From contig JBHGWS010000062.1 of assembly GCA_041936745.1 (NCBI GenBank), positions 1-19,303 of the forward strand: 19,303 bases of DNA, written 5' to 3'. The notes below the pieces were generated by a model. The model made no database searches. It worked only from the letters and a program-made list of their open reading frames with translations, and had not been told where the DNA came from. Positions within the stretch are counted from its first letter, which is position 1. Each line of letters starts with the position of its first letter. Positions 8,152 to 15,483 of this stretch are shown in pieces. A program made the position numbers and the translations under genes. This stretch comes from Darwinibacter acetoxidans_A (GTDB lineage Bacteria > Bacillota > Limnochordia > Darwinibacteriales > Darwinibacteriaceae).

Positions 8152-8766
8152 TCAGGGTGTGATTTTTTCCGGTTCGGGATACTCCCTGCCGAAAGTTTCC
8201 ACCGTCATTTTAACAATCGTTTGATCTTTAAAAGGCCGATCAAGCCTGTCCCGTTCCGCTTTAACTATTTTATCCGCAGTCTCTAGGCCTTTGCGGACAA
8301 CGCCAAAGGCCGCATAAGCCCCATCCAGGTGGGGTGCATCCTCTACCATGATGAAAAATTGCGAACCGGCGGAATCGGGGACGTTGGTGCGGGCCATGGA
8401 AATTACGCCCCGCTGGTGTTTTAACTTATTGGCAAAACCGTTTTGTTTAAACTCCCCTTTAATGCTGTAGCCCGGGCCGCCGCTGCCCGTGCCCGTGGGG
8501 TCGCCGCCTTGAATCATAAACCCCGGTATAACCCGGTGAAAAATTACGCCGTCATAATAGCCCTGTTGAATCAGGGAAATAAAATTGTGGACAGTATTAG
8601 GAGCGATCTTGGGAAAGAGCTCTATCTCAATAATACCCAAAGGGCCCATATCCACGGTAACTATGGGATTTAAGCCCTTATTTTTTGCCCCGAAAACAAC
8701 GGGGCCGGTGTATGTGCCAAAAATCAACAAACTGAGAAAAAGGGAAATTAAACGCTTCAAATCCAC
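8152..8766 (-). CDS. Exported cyclophilin-type peptidyl-prolyl cis-trans isomerase
   Basis: Accelerates Xaa-Pro isomerisation during protein folding. Cyclophilin blocks: FHRVIPGFMIQGGDP (from about residue 76, catalytic Arg R78), GTGSGGPGY, GVISMAR, AGSQFFI (about 133-139) and HLDGAYAAFG (about 146-155). The N-terminus is Lys-Arg followed by a roughly 20-residue hydrophobic stretch (LISLFLSLLIF to VVFG), a likely signal peptide or membrane anchor, with no lipobox Cys. I choose the GTG at 8766: GGAGG lies 8 bases upstream and translation then begins directly with the signal peptide. An ATG at 8781 adds five residues but has no ribosome binding site, and its own codons contain that GGAGG. It is first in the operon with GH130 and alcohol dehydrogenase. 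The protein should work outside the cytoplasmic membrane, which matters if an outer membrane is present. Confidence 0.88.
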   Translation of the reverse strand: MDLKRLISLFLSLLIFGTYTGPVVFGAKNKGLNPIVTVDMGPLGIIEIELFPKIAPNTVHNFISLIQQGYYDGVIFHRVIPGFMIQGGDPTGTGSGGPGYSIKGEFKQNGFANKLKHQRGVISMARTNVPDSAGSQFFIMVEDAPHLDGAYAAFGVVRKGLETADKIVKAERDRLDRPFKDQTIVKMTVETFGREYPEPEKITP

Positions 8767-8796
8767 TGCATCAGCCTCCATTTGAATTTATGTCTT

Positions 8797-8802
8797 ATTA
8801 TA
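8797..8802 (-). promoter_or_regulatory. -10 element of the cyclophilin-GH130-ADH operon
   Basis: A perfect TATAAT on the minus strand, about 31 bases before the chosen GTG start. The -35 region at 17 bases is poor (no TTGACA-like hexamer), so this is a moderate call based on the consensus -10 and its position. Confidence 0.5.
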
Positions 8803-8869
8803 TCACACTTAATGGCAGGAAATAGCCAAGAGGCACAGAAATTGTTGTCCTGAAAGGGGTGTAAACCGC

Positions 8870-9289
8870 ATGATGTGGAAAGAACACTACAAAGTGGGCT
8901 CGGAATTGATCGATACCCAACACCGGGAACTTTTTAAACGAGTCTCAAATTTTATTCAAGTTATCCAAGGGGAAGGCTCCTGGGAAAGCCGCCTTGCCGA
9001 GGTGGAAGCTACACTGGATTTTATGCAGCACTATGTTGTGATTCATTTTGCCGACGAGGAAGAACTGCAGCGGGAAATTGGCTACCCCGGCTTAGAAGAA
9101 CACGCCAAAATACATGGGGCTTTTAAACAAGAGATTGAGAATTTTGCCGCAAAAACCGCGGCGGAAGGATTTGATGAGGAAACCATGCAGGAATTCGCTG
9201 CCAGAGTCATGACCTGGCTCATTATGCATGTTGCCAAAGAGGATCAAAAAATCGGGGAATACATCCGCAGCCAAGGAGGAAGCCAATGA
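8870..9289 (+). CDS. Bacteriohemerythrin
   Basis: Non-heme di-iron protein that binds O2 reversibly; in bacteria used for O2 sensing, delivery or protection. The 139 residues are one four-helix domain with the full set of seven iron ligands in correct spacing: H18 (in DTQHRELF), H59 and E63 (HFADEEE), H78 and H82 (HAKIHGAF), H120 and D125 (HVAKEDQ). No sensor or methyl-accepting domain is fused. Two adjacent ATG codons (8870 and 8873) follow GAAAGGGGTG; either could be used. Its stop overlaps the ATG of cheX (ATGA at 9286-9289), so the two are translationally coupled. The pairing suggests that O2 binding is tied to chemotaxis, but this is inference from position. Confidence 0.94.
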   Translation: MMWKEHYKVGSELIDTQHRELFKRVSNFIQVIQGEGSWESRLAEVEATLDFMQHYVVIHFADEEELQREIGYPGLEEHAKIHGAFKQEIENFAAKTAAEGFDEETMQEFAARVMTWLIMHVAKEDQKIGEYIRSQGGSQ

Positions 9290-9747
9290 GAGTTGAATAT
9301 TTAAACCCCTTCTACCAAGCTACCGGCGATGTCTTCCGCATCATGCTCAATTTGGAGGCAAGCAGGGGAGATTTAAGCGTTGTGGAAGAGCTGGTGCCGG
9401 TAAGCGATGCCAATATTGTCATCGGCGTCACGGGTGATTTGCGCGGTTCTTTGTTATACAGCTTTCCCCGGGAGATGGCTCTGGAAATGGTCCGGATTAT
9501 GTCGGGCATGGAGATGAAAGATTTGGACGCCTTCGTCACTTCCGCCTTGGGCGAAGTTGCCAACATTATCAGCGGCAATGCGGTTACATACCTGTCCCAA
9601 AACGGCCTGGCCTGTGACATTTCGCCCCCACAGATCATTGTGGGTACGGGAAATGCCTTAAGCATGGCTACGGAAAAAGCGGTGGTAATACCGCTTAAGA
9701 CTTCTATCGGGACTTTTGAAATCAATATCTCACTCCACAAAGTATAA
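9286..9747 (+). CDS. cheX: CheX-like chemotaxis phosphatase
   Basis: CheX dephosphorylates CheY-P in chemotaxis systems of spirochaetes and Bacillota; cytoplasmic. The 153-residue protein has the CheC/CheX/FliY active-site helix at about 86-104, SALGEVANIISGNAVTYLS, with E90 and N93 forming the ExxN catalytic pair and N98 conserved after it. CheX proteins have a single such helix, unlike CheC which has two, and the length fits CheX. The N-terminal NPFYQATGDVFRIML is also typical. It starts inside the hemerythrin stop (ATGA) after GGAGGAAGCCA and ends at a bidirectional terminator. No other chemotaxis gene is in the window, so its CheY partner is elsewhere. It could instead act on a stand-alone response regulator. 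Confidence 0.87.
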   Translation: MRVEYLNPFYQATGDVFRIMLNLEASRGDLSVVEELVPVSDANIVIGVTGDLRGSLLYSFPREMALEMVRIMSGMEMKDLDAFVTSALGEVANIISGNAVTYLSQNGLACDISPPQIIVGTGNALSMATEKAVVIPLKTSIGTFEINISLHKV

Positions 9748-9783
9748 AAACGAGCCCTTCCAAAAAAGGAAGGGCGTTTTTTT
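9746..9783. terminator. Bidirectional terminator between cheX and the beta-barrel gene
   Basis: An 8-bp stem GCCCTTCC (9754-9761) with GGAAGGGC (9768-9775) and an A6 loop is flanked by an A-run (9746-9750) and a T-run (9777-9783). It therefore works as an intrinsic terminator in both directions and closes both the hemerythrin-cheX pair and the five-gene minus-strand operon. It touches the last base of the beta-barrel gene's stop codon. Confidence 0.92.
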
Positions 9784-10993
9784 AAAAGGAACCGGCCCCT
9801 AAAGTGACTGCGGCGAAAATGGTCGTGGTTTTACCCAAGAGGCCGAATTCAGTGCCCTGATCTCCGTAGTTAAAGCTCAGGCCCAGGCTGGGCGAGATTT
9901 TACTGAAGGAGGGTAAAGACAAAGTATTGACCACAAGCCCCGATTTGTCGGAGAGGTTTGCAGTTAAAAGAGTGCCTAAAGAGAACCTGCTGTTTAACAT
10001 CTCATTCCAGCTGAGGGCCACAGCCAAGTTGTGCTTATCCGCCGGTTTGAGAATCACTTCGCCAAATCCGGTCCCTTCCCCGTCGTAATAATACTGGAGG
10101 GCGCTAAAGAGATTGAAAAACCCGTTTGGATCCCTGTGGTTATAGCTGGCGCCCGCCGTGGCTTTAAAAAACAAATCGTCTTTTTCCACGGGCAGCCCGC
10201 CTTCTAAAAACCGTTTATCCGAACCTCTGCTTAAAACCGCCTCCCCAAAAAGGGAAAGGTCACCGAAAGAAGTTGAAACGGTTGCCATGGCCCGCGGTGC
10301 TTTATCCTTTTTATAAAAAGCGCCCAGGCCAATCTCCGAGCGGCCCAAAACGTATTCCGCTTTGGGGGCGAATGCCACCTCCCCCACTTTTTCGGCCGAG
10401 TCAAAAAGCAGGTAGAGGTAGTAGTTGTTGCTTTTTTGCGGATAATGTATTTTTAAAGCCAAAGGCCCTTCCCGCTCCGCTTCCGGGTTAAGGGGATCAA
10501 GCCGGCCTATATTAATTACATCGGCGGGGCTGAAGAAATAACCGACGCCCCATTTAACGTTTTGCTTGCCCGCCCTGAAAAACACCTTGTTCTTGTAATT
10601 GAAATCGGAAAAAAGTTCTACCAGCTTCAATTTCAAAGGATCGTCAGCTTCGCCTGCCCGGTAATTTAAGCTTACTTTACCATAGGCCCTAAAGTTGGGA
10701 TCGGGCCGGGCATCCAGATATAAGCTGCCGCCCAGGCGGGTTGTGAAGCTGTCTTTGGGATCATTGCCTTCGGAATACATGCGGGAGGCGTTGCTTGAAA
10801 AATTGTAACTGCCCCCCACTTCCACGCCTTCGCTCACCAACAAGGCCTCTTCCGGTTTTAAAGCTGTTTCTTCTTCCTTAAGTTCAAAGAGGAGATCATC
10901 TTGAAACAGATCGTCAAAATCAAAATCGGCGGCAAAAACCACACCGCTTGTCCCCACAATTAAGGCAAGTAACAGGCTGATAATTTTACGCAT
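9782..10993 (-). CDS. Predicted outer-membrane beta-barrel protein
   Basis: The 403-residue protein has a classic signal peptide (MRKIISLLLALIVG, cleavage expected near A21/A22). An acidic, Phe-rich segment follows, with DFDFDDLF at 23-30, then a short linker. From about residue 58 to the end it is a series of alternating hydrophobic/polar strands separated by Gly/Asp/Asn turns: SLYLDARP, YGKVSLNYRAG, KVFFRAGKQNVKWGVGYFF, IGLGAFYKK, GASYNHRD, SLGLSFNYGD, AAVTLGAGSF. The last residue is Phe, the usual end of a barrel recognised by the BAM machinery. GKQNVKWGVGYFFSPADVIN (142-161) resembles the GKQ...WG...PxDVxN block common in DUF1302-like barrels of Gram-negative bacteria. I know no named family for certain. 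It is the last gene of the ABC-FtsX-FtsX-LolA operon (11 bases after the LolA-like gene), which may deliver or assemble it. Such a protein makes little sense in a single-membrane cell. Confidence 0.82.
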   Translation of the reverse strand: MRKIISLLLALIVGTSGVVFAADFDFDDLFQDDLLFELKEEETALKPEEALLVSEGVEVGGSYNFSSNASRMYSEGNDPKDSFTTRLGGSLYLDARPDPNFRAYGKVSLNYRAGEADDPLKLKLVELFSDFNYKNKVFFRAGKQNVKWGVGYFFSPADVINIGRLDPLNPEAEREGPLALKIHYPQKSNNYYLYLLFDSAEKVGEVAFAPKAEYVLGRSEIGLGAFYKKDKAPRAMATVSTSFGDLSLFGEAVLSRGSDKRFLEGGLPVEKDDLFFKATAGASYNHRDPNGFFNLFSALQYYYDGEGTGFGEVILKPADKHNLAVALSWNEMLNSRFSLGTLLTANLSDKSGLVVNTLSLPSFSKISPSLGLSFNYGDQGTEFGLLGKTTTIFAAVTLGAGSF

Positions 10994-11004
10994 TAGCTGC
11001 CTCC

Positions 11005-11766
11005 CTAGCGGTTCACGCGTTCAATGTAGGCTTTGGTGAAAACGTGATCCGGTATTTTACTGATGGAAATCTCACTTAAAGCGATCTGGGTCTTTTTCCC
11101 CGCCACCAGCTCATCGATGATGATCAGCTGGGTAGGGATCACCGCTGCGCCCACCTTAGCATATTTCGGAAACAGGCTGGAGCGCATCAAACGCCTGGTT
11201 AAACTGTATTCTTCGCTTTTTAAAACCAGGTTGGAATCCTGCGTCACCCAAAGCTTGGCATAAGGGAAAGGTACCGTATCGTCTATCGCTTTCAAATCGA
11301 TAAGATAGACATCAAATTTCCCTAAGACATCTTCCCGAAAGCCTTCCACTTCATAAGAGGAAGAATAGCTCCACCGGCTGAAATCAGCGTTGCGGGCATC
11401 GGAATCCTGAAACGTTTCTTTCAAAGAGGTATGGGCAAATTTACGGCTGGAAGGATCGTAAAACCATAAGTTTTCACCTTCCAAGAGGTAACCTTGGCCC
11501 CTTTGGGTTGTCGGTTCCTGGATCAGAATCAAAAGGCGATCGCCCACATCTCGGCGGAATTGGCGGACAACTAATTTTTCAATCCCTTTTTCCGGGTCTT
11601 CCACAATCATGGTCATAACCGCGGAGAAATCCGTGTCGTCGAAGCGGGATTGAGCATCTATTTTCTCTAAAATAGCGGCCATTTCCGAAAAATCTTCGGC
11701 AAAAACGGCTGAGCTGAGGGCAAAAAATACAAGAACGGCCCCGAGCATTAACTTCATTTTTTTCAT
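11005..11766 (-). CDS. LolA-like outer membrane lipoprotein-sorting protein (COG2834/PF17131-type)
   Basis: A predicted extracytoplasmic carrier of lipid or lipoprotein. The signal peptide is clear (MKKMKLMLGAVLVFFALSSAVFA, cleaved near residue 23). The mature part has the pattern of the LolA-like half-barrel family: DTDFSAVMTMIV, then KLVVRQFRRD, RLLILIQEPTTQRGQGYLLEGENLWFYDPSSRKF (about 72-105), DARNADFSRW in the place where relatives have GSDFSYDD, and YAKLWVTQDSNLVLKSEEYS. Its 253 residues match relatives that sit beside FtsX-type or MMPL transporters. ATG start after AGGGGGGGT, 10 bases after the FtsX2 stop. It should accept cargo from the upstream permeases. The barrel downstream is its likely partner or destination. 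Confidence in the fold family is good; the cargo is unknown. Confidence 0.85.
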   Translation of the reverse strand: MKKMKLMLGAVLVFFALSSAVFAEDFSEMAAILEKIDAQSRFDDTDFSAVMTMIVEDPEKGIEKLVVRQFRRDVGDRLLILIQEPTTQRGQGYLLEGENLWFYDPSSRKFAHTSLKETFQDSDARNADFSRWSYSSSYEVEGFREDVLGKFDVYLIDLKAIDDTVPFPYAKLWVTQDSNLVLKSEEYSLTRRLMRSSLFPKYAKVGAAVIPTQLIIIDELVAGKKTQIALSEISISKIPDHVFTKAYIERVNR

Positions 11767-11776
11767 GCTACCCCCC

Positions 11777-13111
11777 CTAAGTTTGGGAACTCAATGCTTT
11801 AATGGGTGATAATTTAGCCGCGGCCCGCGCCGGCAGGTAGGCGGCGATTAGGCTGGTGGCCACCACCAAAGCAATATTTAAGAGAATACTCCCGGCGGAA
11901 AACGAAAAGGTGATTCGGCCGCCGTCTAAAAAGAACTGCATTGCCGGTGCGGCCATAAAACGGACCCTGCCTAAAATTTGGGCAAGAGCACCGCTGATTA
12001 AAACCCCGCCGGCACTGCCCAAAAGCCCAAGTAAGACTGCTTCTAAGAGAAATATATGTTTCACTTGGTTTTGCTGCATGCCAAAGGCCCGCATCGTACC
12101 TATTTCCCTGGTCCGCTCGATCATAATCATCCGGAAAGTATTCGTAATACCTACCATAGTCACCAAAAGCAGGATTAAAAAGATCACTGACCCAACTTTA
12201 TTCAAAAAGCCCACCATTAATTCCACCGGTTCCATAATTTGATTGATGCTCATTACTTGATAGCGGGTCCCGGCCCAAGGGCGGATCTCTTCTCTCTGTG
12301 GGACGGGATCGAGAGGCACCCCGCCGATCGAGACCGTGGCTTCAACTTCTTCAAATTGCCTTTCCGCCCTCTCTTCCGCCGACCGCAGGCCTTCTCTGAA
12401 CCTGCGGGCAAAATCATCCAAAAGGGACATGTCGCTAACAAACATGTTCAGCATCTGGTATTCATCGGGCCCAAGCCCCATCAGTTCGTTTAAGTAAGCC
12501 CTGTTGGCATAGGCGGCGGAAAGCCCGAATTGTTCTTGATCTTCAATAAAGGCCTCGACTACGAACTCACCGACGTTTTGCTGGCCCGTCAGCGTTTCCT
12601 GCTTAACTAAAATCGTTTCGCCCGGTTCTACGCCCAAGCGCTCACCGACCGGTTTGGGCAGGACTAAAGAATTCTTTAAATCAGCCACATTGGCCAGCGT
12701 CCCCTTTGTTACGACCAGGCTCTGCAAAAGGCGGTCTTCCGCTTCGAAATCGACGCCGTAAAGTAAATGCATGGTCTGTTTGGAACCGAAGATCAAAGAA
12801 GGCATGGCCTGGCTGCGCTTGGTAAACCCGTCGATGACGGCCTCATTTTCTAAAAGCAGCTGATCCAAACGCTCATCCGGCCTTATTTTATTAATCATTC
12901 TGCCTTCACCGCTGAATTCCCGGCCCATAATGAAGACGTGGCCGCCTAAGGCATGCGAAAAATTCGCCCGGATGTTGCTCACAACGCCGCCTGTCAAAGA
13001 GTGCATTAAAGTAATTACCAGCATGCCGAAAGCGATAGCCCCGGCTAAAAGAAAACTGCGTTTTTTCTGGCGGGAAATGTTGCGAAACGCTATTTTAAGT
13101 GTTATCAACAC
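11777..13111 (-). CDS. ABC transporter permease, FtsX/MacB (LolC/E-like) type, second copy
   Basis: Membrane subunit of the operon's ABC transporter. Topology fits the type VII (MacB/LolCDE) pattern: one N-terminal transmembrane helix (SFLLAGAIAFGMLVITLM, about 18-35), a large extracytoplasmic MacB_PCD-like domain of roughly 260 residues, then three C-terminal helices (VGSVIFLILLLVTMVGITN, LLEAVLLGLLGSAGGVLIS and NIALVVATSLIAAYLPA). The cytoplasmic ERTREIGTMRAFGMQ loop is the FtsX coupling segment that contacts the ATPase. The FtsX1 gene stops at 13118. I favour the GTG at 13111 because GAGGTGA is about six bases before it; a TTG at 13117 would add two residues but lies too close to that site. 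The N-terminal LKIAFRNISRQKKRS matches the shared start of these permeases. Confident on family; the Lol-like role comes from the LolA-like neighbour. Confidence 0.92.
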   Translation of the reverse strand: MLITLKIAFRNISRQKKRSFLLAGAIAFGMLVITLMHSLTGGVVSNIRANFSHALGGHVFIMGREFSGEGRMINKIRPDERLDQLLLENEAVIDGFTKRSQAMPSLIFGSKQTMHLLYGVDFEAEDRLLQSLVVTKGTLANVADLKNSLVLPKPVGERLGVEPGETILVKQETLTGQQNVGEFVVEAFIEDQEQFGLSAAYANRAYLNELMGLGPDEYQMLNMFVSDMSLLDDFARRFREGLRSAEERAERQFEEVEATVSIGGVPLDPVPQREEIRPWAGTRYQVMSINQIMEPVELMVGFLNKVGSVIFLILLLVTMVGITNTFRMIMIERTREIGTMRAFGMQQNQVKHIFLLEAVLLGLLGSAGGVLISGALAQILGRVRFMAAPAMQFFLDGGRITFSFSAGSILLNIALVVATSLIAAYLPARAAAKLSPIKALSSQT

Positions 13112-13117
13112 CGTCAA

Positions 13118-14596
13118 TCACCTCGAACTTTCCATTGCCTTAAGGGGCGAAGTCCGCATCACTAGAGAGGTGGGGTAAGTACTGGAGACAACCCCCACAA
13201 CTACTATCACTGCCAATGACAGCACCACTGACGATAACGAGAGTTGGGGCCTGAGTACGGGCCCTCCGAAGACTATTTCAAAAAAGACATTGCTTGCTTT
13301 AAGGCCCACGATGTTTAAGATTAGAAGGACAATCCCGCCCAAAACAATGCCAATAAGGCCGGAGATACCTGAAAGCAGCAGGGTTTCTAAAAGGATCATT
13401 TTGCGCACAAACCCTTTTTGGGCGCCGATGGCCCGCATTGTCCCGATTTCGGCCATTCTTTCGGTCACAGCAATTACTAAAGTATTCATGATGATGATAA
13501 TGGCAACGACGGCGATCACCAAGACCACACCGTTAAAAATGTTTTTAATGCCGTAGGACATCTCCGCCAATGCCCCGGCGCCCCGCAGCCAATCGCTGGC
13601 TTGAGCCGGGATGTTGTTTTGGCGGAAAAACTCGCCTAAATCACTCTGGGCCTGCTTTAAATATTTGTCGTCTTGCAAGCGGATCAGTAAATACTGCCAA
13701 GCCCCCATATCTTCCGAAGCCGCGGGCTTCGGCTCGTCATCGTCAAAAAGGAAAAGCCAGTGATCTTCGTCTTCGATTTCTTCCTCCACCGCCAATTCGG
13801 CAAAAAGAAGATCCGGCGAGTCGAAAATACTGTCCTGATCAAAGTCCCCTAAAAAGGATTGCTCCTCTGCGGTTAAATCGGTTTTAGCCGCATGGCCCAC
13901 CACCATCCCGGCTAGGGCCCGTACGTTGGAGATATCCACGAGTGAAACCATATCAAGCTGGGGATTGGATTGTTTAAATCGGAAGATACCCTTTACCTCA
14001 ATTTCCCTGATCTTCATCCCCGTATGCGTACTCATGGAGGTGAAAACCAGCTTATCGCCTGGCTGAACGTCAATATTGCGCCTTCTCGCCAAGTGATCCG
14101 CCAGAGACTTGTTTAAAAGGATGCCCTCTTCGCCCGCAGCCCAAAAATCCCCGGCCAGTAGTTCCAAATTATCGGGAAACATGTTTTGGTAGCGCTCGGG
14201 GATTATGCCAAAGAGCTGGCTGGCAATTAAAATTTGATCGTCTTGGGAAACCATGGCATTCACGGAAACCTGGGGGTTCACCGCCGCCACGTAGGGCAGT
14301 GACTCGGCGTAGGCCACTATTTCCTCGTAGTCGGGTAGGCGCGGTACCGTTTGTTCCAGGGCAGTCATGTCCTGAAACCCGAAAATGGTTAATTTACCCC
14401 TGGTAGAACCCGTCACCATCAAATGCCCCGTATAATTCTTCGTATAATACCTTTCAATGCCGCTGGCGGCAGTATCCATGAGAGAATTGCCTACCACTAA
14501 AACCATGATGCCTATCACCATAATTAGGCCGACGATGTAGGTTTTTACCTTGTTCTCCCGGATGTTGCGCCAAGCTATCGTCAGTAGTATCCTCAT
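13118..14596 (-). CDS. ABC transporter permease, FtsX/MacB (LolC/E-like) type, first copy, with an acidic insert
   Basis: The 492-residue permease has a first transmembrane helix at about 20-38, a long extracytoplasmic domain (about 40-350), then helices at about 353-378, 401-431 and 455-475. The coupling loop TERMAEIGTMRAIGAQKG is at 378-395. The extracytoplasmic domain carries an unusual acidic, aromatic-rich stretch at about 249-297, including DFDQDSIFD and LLFAELAVEEEIEDED, then FLFDDDEPKP. It is absent from the sister permease and accounts for most of the length difference (492 against 444). The stretch resembles the start of the mature beta-barrel encoded three genes later. The ATG overlaps the ABC gene's stop (ATGA, 14593-14596), so translation is coupled. 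The two permeases presumably form a heterodimer with the ATPase dimer, as in LolCDE. Confidence 0.92.
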   Translation of the reverse strand: MRILLTIAWRNIRENKVKTYIVGLIMVIGIMVLVVGNSLMDTAASGIERYYTKNYTGHLMVTGSTRGKLTIFGFQDMTALEQTVPRLPDYEEIVAYAESLPYVAAVNPQVSVNAMVSQDDQILIASQLFGIIPERYQNMFPDNLELLAGDFWAAGEEGILLNKSLADHLARRRNIDVQPGDKLVFTSMSTHTGMKIREIEVKGIFRFKQSNPQLDMVSLVDISNVRALAGMVVGHAAKTDLTAEEQSFLGDFDQDSIFDSPDLLFAELAVEEEIEDEDHWLFLFDDDEPKPAASEDMGAWQYLLIRLQDDKYLKQAQSDLGEFFRQNNIPAQASDWLRGAGALAEMSYGIKNIFNGVVLVIAVVAIIIIMNTLVIAVTERMAEIGTMRAIGAQKGFVRKMILLETLLLSGISGLIGIVLGGIVLLILNIVGLKASNVFFEIVFGGPVLRPQLSLSSVVLSLAVIVVVGVVSSTYPTSLVMRTSPLKAMESSR

Positions 14597-15300
14597 ACGG
14601 ATTTACCCGCCTTAAGCCTGGTGTCTTCAACCACGCGGCCATCTAATAAACGCACCACATGATCAGCCACATCCATGATCGTCGCGTCATGGGTGGAGAA
14701 AATAAAGGTGGTGTTTAAATCATCGTTCATCTTTTTCATTAATTCTAAAATACTCTGGCCCGTCTTCGAATCCAAGTTTCCCGTCGGTTCGTCGGCCAAA
14801 ACGATTTCCGGCCTGGTCACCAAGGCCCGGGCAATGGCCACGCGCTGGCGCTGGCCGCCGGAAAGCTCGTTTGATTTATGGTTAATGCGGTCTTCTAAGC
14901 CCACCGCTTCCACTAAGTATTCTATCCATTCCCGAGTCTCTTTTTTAGGCATTTTGTTTTTGCCTAAAAGCAGCGGGAATTCTATGTTTTCGTAGACATT
15001 AAGCACGGGGATTAAATTGAAAGATTGAAAGATGAAGCCCAATGTTTCGTGCCTTAAAGTTGTCAGCTCCTTATCTTTTAAGCCTTGGCTTGCCGTACCG
15101 TTAATGATCACTCTGCCTTCCGTGGGCTGATCGATGCAGCCGATTAAGTTTAAAATAGTTGATTTACCTGAACCGGAAGGCCCGATGATCGAGGCAAATT
15201 CACCTTTTTCTATGCTGAAACTGACGCCTCTTAAGGCATGTACCTCTGTTTTACCCAAAGTGTAAATTTTCTTGACGTTTTCCATTTCAACTATGGCCAT
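14593..15300 (-). CDS. ABC transporter ATPase, MacB/LolD family
   Basis: Cytoplasmic ATPase that drives the two FtsX-type permeases. The 235 residues match LolD/MacB nucleotide-binding subunits. Walker A is GPSGSGKST (40-48), the Q-loop FQSFNLIP (Q92), the signature LSGGQRQRVAIARAL (146-160), Walker B IVLADEPTGNLDS (166-178), and the switch His H204 in STHD. FQSFNLIP and EPTGNLDS are diagnostic of the MacB/LolD/FtsE group. I choose the ATG at 15300: AAGGAG lies 8 bases upstream and similarity begins at MAIVEMENVKK. An upstream in-frame ATG at 15345 adds 15 residues of no family similarity and would fall at the expected transcription start. It is first in a five-gene operon and overlaps the next gene by ATGA. 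Confidence 0.95.
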   Translation of the reverse strand: MAIVEMENVKKIYTLGKTEVHALRGVSFSIEKGEFASIIGPSGSGKSTILNLIGCIDQPTEGRVIINGTASQGLKDKELTTLRHETLGFIFQSFNLIPVLNVYENIEFPLLLGKNKMPKKETREWIEYLVEAVGLEDRINHKSNELSGGQRQRVAIARALVTRPEIVLADEPTGNLDSKTGQSILELMKKMNDDLNTTFIFSTHDATIMDVADHVVRLLDGRVVEDTRLKAGKSV

Positions 15301-15333
15301 TCCATCTACTCCTTCCCGCACCCCATCGTTATA

Positions 15334-15362
15334 TTTATACCACAATGTACCTTGTTATTCAA
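15334..15362 (-). promoter_or_regulatory. Sigma-A-type promoter of the ABC-FtsX-LolA-barrel operon
   Basis: Minus-strand TTGAAT (15357-15362) and TATAAA (15334-15339) are separated by exactly 17 bases. The -10 box lies about 33 bases before the ATG of the ABC ATPase gene, leaving room for AAGGAG. This is the best vegetative promoter in the window and implies housekeeping rather than sporulation-only expression. Confidence 0.72.
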
Positions 15363-15483
15363 CTTTTGCAAAAGGCCCCCACTTGAGAATTGATGGCAAA
15401 TTGCAGGCAATATTAGCCCGGAAAAAGGAAAAAGATTGGCCGGTGGGGAACATTGTAACAAACCTTGTCTAGGAGGCCGAACC

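Noticed and set aside
9782..15300. MacAB-TolC type drug or toxin efflux operon
   Set aside because: There is no HlyD/MacA-like adaptor; the last protein has barrel strands but no TolC-type coiled-coil repeats; a LolA-like carrier is present instead, and there are two permease genes as in LolCDE.
15436..15483. Upstream start of the C69 peptidase frame
   Set aside because: It would place the catalytic Cys internally, and AGGAGG lies directly before the ATG at 15484, which gives Met-Cys.
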